Positions 1 through 4,983 of a stretch of 8,796 nucleotides of DNA are shown here, piece by piece; position 1 is the stretch's first letter, and each line of letters opens with the position of its first letter. Made by a program: the position numbers and the translations under genes. The notes beneath the pieces were generated by a model, which worked only from the letters and a program-made list of their open reading frames with translations, did not search any database and was not told the origin of the DNA. Source of the stretch: CAYSHJ01 sp964589725 (GTDB lineage: Bacteria > Planctomycetota > Planctomycetia > Planctomycetales > Planctomycetaceae); assembly GCA_964589725.1 (NCBI GenBank), contig CAZPUJ010000740.1:1-8796 (forward strand), in the 5' to 3' direction.

Positions 1-759
1 GATCGCATTCGCGGCGGTGCCGGCAATGACCAGGCGATTGGCGGCATCGGGATTGATTCGATCAACGGCGAGGAGGGTAACGACACGCTCATCGGCGGCA
101 ACGGCACGGACACACTGGTCGGCGACGGCGCCGACTCGCTCGACGGCGACGCGGGCGATGATTCGATTCGCGGAGATCAAGGGAATGACCTCCTCACCGG
201 CGACCTCGGCAACGACACGGTGCGCGGCGGCGATGGCAACGACACGATCACCGGTGACGCCGGCAATGACTCGCTGTTGGGCGAAACGGCCAGTGATAAC
301 ATCACCGGCGGCGACGGCGACGACACGCTCGACGGCGGGCGCAACAACGATGTGCTCAACGGCAACGCCGGCAACGACAAGATTCGCGGCGACCACGGCG
401 ACGATTCCATCGTGGCCGGATCGGGCAACGACACCGTCAACGGCGGCGACGGGAACGACGTGATCAGCGGCCAATCGGGTGCGGACCTGATCACTGGATC
501 CGACGGCAACGATACGGTCAACGGCGGCACCGAGCGCGACACCATCACCGGCGGCGATGGCGACGATTCGCTCCTGGGCGACGGCGGCCAGGACATCATC
601 CTGGGCGAGCAGGGTGACGATCTGATCAACGGCCAAGCCGATGGCGACACGCTGGCCGGCGGCCAAGGCGACGACACGCTCGTCGCCGCGGCGGCGGGCG
701 AGATCGGCGAAAGCTTTGTTCTGCCATCGCCGATCCTGACGGCTCTGAGCGCCACGTAG
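1..759 (+). CDS. RTX-like calcium-binding repeat protein, 3' part
   Basis: The frame is open from the first base to TAG at 757-759, so the start lies outside the window; 252 residues are visible. Residues 2-225 are 25 consecutive nonapeptides of the GGxGxDxUx type (for example TVRGGDGND, TITGGDGDD, LITGSDGND). In known RTX proteins such repeats fold as a parallel beta-roll that binds Ca2+ between turns, normally after export from the cell. Unit 5 (TLVGDGAD) has eight residues, one codon short, and several units have lost a ligand Gly or Asp (SLLGETASD, TVNGGTERD). The last 27 residues leave the repeat and end in a mainly hydrophobic tail, FVLPSPILTALSAT. No catalytic domain is visible, so the function of the whole protein (adhesin, surface layer, enzyme tail) cannot be told. 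Type I secretion is the usual route for RTX proteins, but no transporter genes lie here. Family call is strong, role unknown. Confidence 0.9.
   Translation, partial: DRIRGGAGNDQAIGGIGIDSINGEEGNDTLIGGNGTDTLVGDGADSLDGDAGDDSIRGDQGNDLLTGDLGNDTVRGGDGNDTITGDAGNDSLLGETASDNITGGDGDDTLDGGRNNDVLNGNAGNDKIRGDHGDDSIVAGSGNDTVNGGDGNDVISGQSGADLITGSDGNDTVNGGTERDTITGGDGDDSLLGDGGQDIILGEQGDDLINGQADGDTLAGGQGDDTLVAAAAGEIGESFVLPSPILTALSAT
4..678 (+). repeat. Degenerate 27-bp tandem repeat encoding 25 GGxGxD nonapeptides
   Basis: The DNA repeats with a 27-nt period built on GGCGGCGAYGGCAACGAC-like units that have diverged mostly at third positions. The period is broken once, around 120-143, by loss of a single codon, which keeps the frame. 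Units 8-11 (LLTG, TVRG, TITG, SLLG starts) and 19-22 (LITG, TVNG, TITG, SLLG) are in the same order. This suggests an older 11-unit (297-bp) block duplication laid over the basic period. Confidence 0.85.
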
Positions 760-788
760 CCGGCGGAAGTGGCAATGATTCGATCAAC

Positions 789-817
789 CGCGGCGAAACG
801 CTCGCCGAATCGCCGCG
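789..817. terminator. Hairpin 30 nt past the RTX stop, possible terminator
   Basis: Arms CGCGGCGA (789-796) and TCGCCGCG (810-817) are perfect complements around a 13-nt loop. No T-run follows, so it is not a canonical intrinsic terminator. It could still end or stabilise the RTX transcript. The arms resemble the CGGCGA words of the repeat array, so it may be a by-product of composition. Confidence 0.3.
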
Positions 818-1265
818 ATGCTGCCACCGCGCGGCAACAGGCGGCGGCGGCAGTCCCCAAAAAGTCCCATGCGGGCAAAATCGGCGCGATGCGGTTGCCG
901 CGCGCCCCGCCCCTAATCCGGGAGTACCTTGACCCGGGGGGGCGTCCCGTCTCTGCGATCATTCGCCCGCAAACACTGGGACGCCACAAGAGCCACATCG
1001 GCCGTGGTGTCGAACGCGCCCGATGGCGACTCGCGCAACCCCCCCACCTGAAACCTGACAAGCCGCGCGCGCGGGGGGAACGCGGTTCCGGTGAGAATCA
1101 TTTAACAGCGCGGACCCCCCCCGTCCCCCTTCGCAAGACGAGATTCCGTTGCGTCAGTTACTCGCACCGGGTCGCGTCGATTCCACCAACGCCCGAACCT
1201 CCGCTCGCTTTCACTCCGGCTACTCTCACCGCTTCCGCTTCTGGTCAAGCCAGTGGGAAGTCACC

Positions 1266-1297
1266 TTGGCACGACTGACGAGCCGTTACCATAGAAT
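1266..1297 (+). promoter_or_regulatory. Weak promoter candidate for the antitoxin-toxin operon
   Basis: TAGAAT at 1292-1297 matches five of six bases of the -10 consensus. TTGGCA at 1266-1271 resembles a -35 box, but the 20-nt spacer is longer than usual. A start near 1304 would give a very short leader beginning just before the ribosome site at 1305-1310. The -10 is the more believable half. Confidence 0.3.
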
Positions 1298-1318
1298 TCA
1301 ACATGAGGAGTGGTCAGC

Positions 1319-1555
1319 ATGCGACACATCAGCTTGCCAGAGTTTCGCCGCAATGCGGAGTCGGTTATTCGCCAATCTCAACAGGGGCAGCGAATGGTAT
1401 TGACGCATCGCGGCAAGCCAGTCCTGCGACTGGAACCGATCAGCGACCGCGTCGTCGTGGCGGATGATCCCTTTTACTCACTCGGCCGACTGGCCTCTCG
1501 TGACGCGGCGCCGCTGACCAATGAAGAAATCGACGAAATCGTCTACGCCCCGTGA
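1319..1555 (+). CDS. Type II antitoxin, Phd/YefM family
   Basis: A 78-residue protein with the N-terminal layout of Phd/YefM antitoxins: a start like ISLPEFRRNAESVIRQ, followed by GQRMVLTHRGKPVLRLEPI (residues about 27-45), the usual beta-strand pair of the DNA-binding and dimer domain. The C-terminal half (about 46-78, ending TNEEIDEIVYAP) is acidic and would be the flexible toxin-neutralising tail. I chose ATG 1319 over an in-frame GTG at 1310 because GAGGAG at 1305-1310 sits 8 nt before it. The next gene, a PIN toxin, starts inside this gene's 3' end, a typical antitoxin-first operon. Such antitoxins bind their own operator and the toxin, so autoregulation is expected from the family. The partner toxin is broken, so this may now be an orphan antitoxin that still represses its promoter or counters a related toxin elsewhere. 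Confidence 0.85.
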   Translation: MRHISLPEFRRNAESVIRQSQQGQRMVLTHRGKPVLRLEPISDRVVVADDPFYSLGRLASRDAAPLTNEEIDEIVYAP

Positions 1556-1958
1556 AACGTTCGTGGACACCAGCGGATTCTATGCGTTGTTGGTCGAACG
1601 TGATCCCGCTCACCAACGAGCGACCGCGATCTTGACGCGGGCGGCGAAAGCTCACGCCCGATTCGTGACCACGGACTACGTCCTCGATGAAACCGTGACG
1701 CTGATGAAAGCCCGCGGCTTGGGCCACCTGGTCGAGCCGCTGTTCGATGCCGTTTTCAATTCGTCCGCGTGCCGCGTTGAATGGATGGAACCCAGCCGAT
1801 TTGAGACGACGCGCCGGTTCATCCTCAAACATCACGACTAGCCGTGGTCGTTCACCGACTGCTCCAGTTTTTGCATCATGCACGAACTGAAACTGCGCGA
1901 GGCCCTGACCACCGACAGCCACTTTCGCCACGCCGGCTATGAGCCCCTGCTGGTTTGA
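1521..1958 (+). pseudogene. PIN-domain (VapC-like) toxin split by an in-frame amber codon
   Basis: PIN toxins are Mg2+-dependent RNases with three or four conserved acidic residues. The frame from ATG 1521 begins with TFVDTSGFYALL (first acid Asp16), continues to TTDYVLDET (Glu57), and then meets TAG at 1839-1841 after 106 residues. The same frame continues directly with PWSFTDCSSF and REALTTDSHFRHAGYEPLL, clearly the missing C-terminal third of a PIN domain, and ends at TGA 1956-1958 (145 codons). The third and fourth acids, Asp113 and Asp132, lie beyond the amber. The truncated 106-aa product should therefore lack the active site. No other lesion is visible, so the mutation looks recent. 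The start overlaps the antitoxin gene by 35 nt and has no ribosome site of its own, pointing to translational coupling. Sequencing error or amber readthrough cannot be excluded. Confidence 0.85.
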
Positions 1959-2198
1959 ACGGGACTCGGCAAGAGCGCGTTATCGCGTCTCGAAACCGAC
2001 CCCGACGCCAACCCAACGCTCGTCACCCTTGCCCGCTTCGCCGAAGCGTTGGGCCATCAACTCGTCCCGTCGTTTCACGAGCAGGCGCGACGCCGCGGGG
2101 TGATGTACGGTCTCAACGGCCAACGTCGTCGGCCTCCAACAACGTTCGGACTGCGACTCGGATTGAGGCCGGCCAGACTTCGCCATCGGGAAAATTAG
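1959..2198 (+). pseudogene. 5'-truncated remnant of an XRE-type helix-turn-helix regulator
   Basis: Directly after the PIN stop, and in the same frame, the translation reads TGLGKSALSRLETDPDANP and then TLVTLARFAEALGHQLVPSF. This is the second half of a Cro/C1-type (XRE) helix-turn-helix as found in small antitoxin-like regulators: the recognition helix KSALSRLE, then the helix around LVTLARFAEALG. The first helices and any start codon are missing, because the sequence upstream is PIN coding sequence. After about residue 39 (base 2075) the frame becomes Arg-rich and unrecognisable until TAG at 2196-2198. It is therefore most likely a relic joined by a deletion to the toxin gene and not a working gene. 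A related antitoxin or solitary regulator is equally possible as ancestor. Confidence 0.65.
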
Positions 2199-2301
2199 CC
2201 AGCCGTGCGGTGGCACCCGACTTCAATTGACTCCCCGGACTCGGCCACGCATACTATGTCACACAAGGCATGTGTGGCAGTGTTGAGTTCGGAGGCGAAT
2301 C
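2199..2301 (+). promoter_or_regulatory. Promoter and leader of the padR operon
   Basis: TTGACT at 2227-2232 matches the -35 consensus at five of six bases. With a 17-nt spacer, CATACT (2250-2255) is a four-of-six -10; TACTAT at 2252-2257 is the alternative with 19 nt. A start near 2262 would fall inside the palindrome at 2257-2279, a position from which a bound repressor would block initiation. The leader then runs about 40 nt to ATG 2302, with GGAGG at 2291-2295. Confidence 0.45.
2257..2279. promoter_or_regulatory. Palindromic operator candidate for PadR autoregulation
   Basis: TGTCACACA (2257-2265), spacer AGGCA, then TGTGTGGCA (2271-2279). The arms are inverted repeats matching at eight of nine positions. 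The site overlaps the probable transcription start and ends 22 nt before the padR start codon. PadR proteins are dimeric and commonly bind such dyads at their own promoter. That this PadR binds here is inference. Confidence 0.5.
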
Positions 2302-2682
2302 ATGCGGATTGAACGGGAGTTGATGCGGGGAGCGGGGCCGGTGGCCGTGCTCAAGTTGTTGGAGGCGGGCTCGAAATACGGTTACGAGTTGGTCGCGGCG
2401 TTGGCTGAGCATTCCGGGGGTGTGCTCGACATGGGGCAATCGACGCTGTATCCGATGCTCTACAACTTGGAGGCTCAGGGGTACGTCAAAGCGTCGTGGA
2501 AAGAAGGCGACACGGGACGTCAGCGGAAGTACTACTCGCTGACGGCGGACGGCAAGCGGCGATTGGCCGATGGCGTCGAGCAGTGGCGTGCGCTCGCGAA
2601 CGCTTTCGTCGGCTTGGGCATTCTGCCGAGTAGTGGCGGCAAGAAATCATCTCGGCCAGCTTTGGGAGGGGCGTCGTCATGA
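2302..2682 (+). CDS. PadR-family transcriptional regulator
   Basis: A 126-residue winged-helix protein of the short PadR type. The first helix and VLKLLEAGSKYGYELVAAL (about 16-34) are followed by the recognition helix QSTLYPMLYNLEAQGYV (about 46-62) and the wing, in which GRQRKYYSLTADG (72-84) is the hallmark of the family. The short C-terminal helix (VEQWRALANAFVGLGIL) would form the dimer contact. After residue 110 the tail is Ser/Gly/Lys-rich and probably disordered. The start is fixed by GGAGG at 2291-2295, 6 nt before ATG. PadR proteins are usually repressors that release DNA on binding a small molecule or signal. Here the stop overlaps the next gene's start (ATGA), so the likely target is its own operon through the dyad just upstream. 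The signal is unknown. Confidence 0.9.
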   Translation: MRIERELMRGAGPVAVLKLLEAGSKYGYELVAALAEHSGGVLDMGQSTLYPMLYNLEAQGYVKASWKEGDTGRQRKYYSLTADGKRRLADGVEQWRALANAFVGLGILPSSGGKKSSRPALGGASS

Positions 2683-4859
2683 GCGAACCACGCGATCCTC
2701 ACAGGCGAACCTGGATGAAGTGGTGGCGGCTGTTGAACTCGACCCCGTGGCAGGACGCGATTCGCGGGCGTCTGACCGGGACGTTGCCCGCGTCTCGTGG
2801 AATTCGCCATTGGCTGCAACGCGAGTTTCAACGTTCGTCGGAGGGAGTCGAAGCGATCCTTGCCGAGTCAGGATTGCCGGAGCCGATTCAAGCGGCGGCA
2901 CGGCGCATCGTCCGCGTCTCCCAAGTTGGTCGAAAGCGACGAGCGGAATTCGCAACGGAGTTGCTGCGTGGCTTAGCCGAAGGGTTCGTCGTCCCGCCTT
3001 TAGGCGGTGCGTTCCTCAACCAACCGCCTGAAGGCGGAACTACGAACTTGGCTTTTCCGCTGCCTGCGTTGGAGAGGTTGGGGGATGCGCGAGTTTGTCT
3101 GGCGCACTCGTTGCCGAGACCGATCAGTCAACTGATCGACGACGTCGTGCAGCGGACGCGACTTTGGCGGCGGGAGCGGATTGATTTGGCTTGTGAGCTG
3201 ATCGCACATTTTGAAGACGGAGTGCAAGCGGGCCGCTCGGACACCGAACTGGTCGTCACATTCGGCGAGCCGCGTGCCGTGGCGCGGCTGATTCGGCGAG
3301 CCAAGCTGCGGCAGCGGCCGTGGGCTTGGCGAGCCTCTCGGCGAATGCTGCAAGCAGCCGGCGTGTGTTTGGCGATCCTCGTCGTCTGCTGGAGTTGGCT
3401 GTTGATCCGATTTGTGCTTGCAGAGCCCACGATCAAACGCGATTACGTCGGCGAATGGGATCAGCGGACACAGGCGATTGCCGAAGCTGACCGCGCGTGG
3501 CCGCTGTACCGTGCGGCGTTGAAGAGATTTCGCAAACCGAGCTTCCCAGACGCATCACCGCTCAAGGATTGGCAGGCACGCGAGAAATCTTTGGAAGCAG
3601 GAACTGGCTCGGAACACTGGCCGCTTTGGCTGGAACACCTGGAGACCAACCAACCGGCACTGGCATTGACGTTTCAAGGCACGGAGAAACGGCAGCTTGG
3701 TTTTGTGCATCGAGACGCGTCGAATCGTGAGTGGTTGGAGTCCCTTAGCCCCAGCGGCTTTGACCCACAGGGATTTAACCGCCAGCAAGAAAGCTCCAGA
3801 GGCATCCTGGTCGGAGTTCTGTTACCGCACATCCCAGAGTTGCGAAAACTTCAGGGATTGCTGTCCATCGAGGTCGAGCAGGCTCGCAGCGAACGTGATC
3901 GAGTTCGGTGGCTGCGAGCGTGGTCCGCGAACTTGTCTCTGGGTGAGCAACTGCCGTCCGACTGCGCCATTATTCAACTCATTGGTTTCTTCTATGCCGG
4001 CCAAAGTTGGAGTTGGCTGCGAACCGTCCTGGCGAACGATCCCGCGTTACTGACAGACGACGATCTGCGCCAACTGGCTCATCGGATCGCCGCGTTTCAG
4101 GGAGGCGGACGGCTGCGACTGAAATCGGATCGCGAATTCGGCGACGACCTGCTGCAACGGTTCTACACGGACAATGGCCACGGAGACGGCCGGCTGACGC
4201 AGGACTACTTCTATGTGTTGGAAGATGCTGAGCGGCAATTGTTCGGGAAGGTGGCGGCATCAAGCAAAGCCACGCGGGCGGAAAGGATTCTGAAATGGTC
4301 TGCTCGTTCCGGCGTCATCGCGTCGCGGGCGGAGATGCAGCACGCACAACAGCAGTATTACGATCTCGAAGAGTCGGAGTCCGCGAAGCCGCTGTGGGAG
4401 CAAGCTCTCGATGAGCCATCGCCGGGGCAGGAATTGATGCATCAGTGGAGTCGTTCACAGTGGCAACGCCTGCGACTGCAACCATTCCTGGACATCATGC
4501 AGCCGCTGATCTCGATCGAGAAAGAACCGAATCCGTTACGCCCGTGGCAATCGGCGAAGTTCGCCACACAGAACCGCGACGCGACGTTGGCCGCGATCGC
4601 GCTGACGGTCTATCAGCGCCGGCACGGACGGTGGCCGGAGCGATTGGAGCAACTCTTTCCTGATCAGTTGCCGGAAGTCCCGCTGGACCGCTTCGATGGC
4701 CAGCCGTTGCGATACCGAATTGTCGACGGTCAGCCGCTGCTGTACTCCGTTGGCCGCAATCGAATCGATGAACATGGCCAACTTCCCGCCGACAACCGCA
4801 ATGCCCCCGAAGCCCGCGACGGCGACTGGCGACTGTGGCCCGTCAGAATCCCTCTCTAG
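2679..4859 (+). CDS. Large single-span membrane protein, PadR partner, function unknown
   Basis: A 726-residue protein starting at ATG 2679, which overlaps the padR stop (ATGA); GGAGGG at 2665-2670 is its ribosome site. Residues 1-220 are an Arg-rich, probably cytoplasmic region. It contains two related segments: about 64-103 (SGLPEPI ... RRAEFATELLRGLAEGF) and about 144-183 (HSLPRPI ... RRERIDLACELIAHFEDGV), the second continuing into TELVVTFGEPRAVARLIRRAK. Such sequences recur in regulatory or permease-prefix domains paired with PadR. One hydrophobic helix (about 225-247) follows. The remaining 480 residues should lie outside the membrane. The C-terminus has an AALALxxYxxxHGRWP-like stretch (about 638-653), then PLDRFDGQPLRY and LLYSVG (to about 692), a pattern I associate with planctomycete membrane proteins of unknown role. 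Residues 103-123 are encoded by a palindromic repeat. No enzyme motif is seen. Operon partnership is firm, function not. Confidence 0.8.
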   Translation: MSEPRDPHRRTWMKWWRLLNSTPWQDAIRGRLTGTLPASRGIRHWLQREFQRSSEGVEAILAESGLPEPIQAAARRIVRVSQVGRKRRAEFATELLRGLAEGFVVPPLGGAFLNQPPEGGTTNLAFPLPALERLGDARVCLAHSLPRPISQLIDDVVQRTRLWRRERIDLACELIAHFEDGVQAGRSDTELVVTFGEPRAVARLIRRAKLRQRPWAWRASRRMLQAAGVCLAILVVCWSWLLIRFVLAEPTIKRDYVGEWDQRTQAIAEADRAWPLYRAALKRFRKPSFPDASPLKDWQAREKSLEAGTGSEHWPLWLEHLETNQPALALTFQGTEKRQLGFVHRDASNREWLESLSPSGFDPQGFNRQQESSRGILVGVLLPHIPELRKLQGLLSIEVEQARSERDRVRWLRAWSANLSLGEQLPSDCAIIQLIGFFYAGQSWSWLRTVLANDPALLTDDDLRQLAHRIAAFQGGGRLRLKSDREFGDDLLQRFYTDNGHGDGRLTQDYFYVLEDAERQLFGKVAASSKATRAERILKWSARSGVIASRAEMQHAQQQYYDLEESESAKPLWEQALDEPSPGQELMHQWSRSQWQRLRLQPFLDIMQPLISIEKEPNPLRPWQSAKFATQNRDATLAAIALTVYQRRHGRWPERLEQLFPDQLPEVPLDRFDGQPLRYRIVDGQPLLYSVGRNRIDEHGQLPADNRNAPEARDGDWRLWPVRIPL
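2984..3047. repeat. 64-bp palindromic repeat inside a coding sequence
   Basis: Two 25-bp arms (2984-3008 and 3023-3047) are inverted repeats matching at 22 of 25 positions around a 14-nt spacer. Each arm also contains its own small hairpin: CCGCCTTTAGGCGG on the left and CCGCCTGAAGGCGG on the right. The outer ends read GTTCGT and ACGAAC. The element is translated without a stop as FVVPPLGGAFLNQPPEGGTTN (split here for reading: PPLGG, then PPEGGTTN), low-complexity sequence unlike its surroundings. This architecture is that of a dispersed palindromic repeat (REP/MITE-like, or comparable to the in-frame RPE elements of Rickettsia). Copy number elsewhere cannot be seen from this window. Confidence 0.75.
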
Positions 4860-4881
4860 CTCCGTGAGAGAGACTTATACC

Positions 4882-4901
4882 TCGCACGGACATGCGTGCG
4901 A
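4882..4901. terminator. 7-bp hairpin after the membrane-protein gene
   Basis: TCGCACG (4882-4888), loop GACATG, CGTGCGA (4895-4901): a perfect 7-bp GC-rich stem 22 nt after the stop codon at 4857-4859. It is followed by CATTCT, not a real T-run, so terminator function is only plausible. Confidence 0.35.
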
Positions 4902-4907
4902 CATTCT

Positions 4908-4979
4908 GGCGAGCGGGGTGGCGTCAGCCCCCCGGTGCATTCGCCGCAGAACCGGGGGGCTGACGCCACCCCGCTCGCC
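4908..4979. repeat. Perfect 29-bp inverted repeat, possible bidirectional terminator
   Basis: The arms 4908-4936 and 4951-4979 are perfect reverse complements over 29 bp around a 14-nt loop (GCATTCGCCGCAGA). The left arm starts GGCGAGCGGGGTGG and ends GCCCCCCGGT. As RNA it would form one of the most stable hairpins possible at this length, on either strand. It lies between two convergent genes and ends 4 nt before the TPR stop codon, so it could end transcription from both sides. There is no T-tract. Perfect identity of the arms argues for a recently acquired or actively maintained dispersed repeat rather than an old terminator. Confidence 0.85.
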
Positions 4980-4983
4980 TGTC

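Larger units (their letters stand above)
760..1318. other. Intergenic region without a convincing gene
   Basis: No open frame here has a ribosome site or recognisable protein. Immediately after the RTX stop, frame 3 reads GGSGNDSIN, a stray repeat motif, and then runs to TGA near 930 without further motifs. A hairpin lies at 789-817. A 5-bp stem CCGGG/CCCGG lies at 918-937. A fully self-complementary 12-mer of alternating C and G lies at 1063-1074. Runs of seven to nine C occur around 1040 and 1113. The last 60 bases hold the probable promoter and leader of the antitoxin gene. Confidence 0.6.
4860..4983. other. Intergenic region between convergent genes
   Basis: The 124 bases separate the stop of the 726-aa membrane protein gene (+) from the stop of the TPR gene (-). 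They contain two inverted repeats, at 4882-4901 and 4908-4979, and no coding potential. Confidence 0.8.

Noticed and set aside
1..759. CRISPR-like or minisatellite array
   Set aside because: The 27-bp period is in coding phase, the units are degenerate and the translation is a well-known protein repeat; there are no unique spacers.
177..1061. A 294-codon open frame on the minus strand, rich in Ser and Pro with a repeated SPSPPVMVS-like pattern
   Set aside because: It is the antisense reading of the GGxGxD repeat array; its periodicity and composition follow from the real gene, it has no ribosome site, and it matches no protein type.
769..1278. A 169-codon open frame on the plus strand after the RTX gene
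   Set aside because: Basic, low-complexity translation with no recognisable domain and no ribosome site; GC-rich DNA has few stops, so the length is not surprising.
1842..1958. A separate small gene downstream of the amber codon
   Set aside because: The only in-frame ATG falls inside the PIN tail and there is no ribosome site; the segment is the continuation of the toxin domain.
4908..4979. Insertion-sequence terminal repeats
   Set aside because: The arms are only 14 nt apart, with no transposase or cargo between them; a dispersed palindrome or terminator explains them better.
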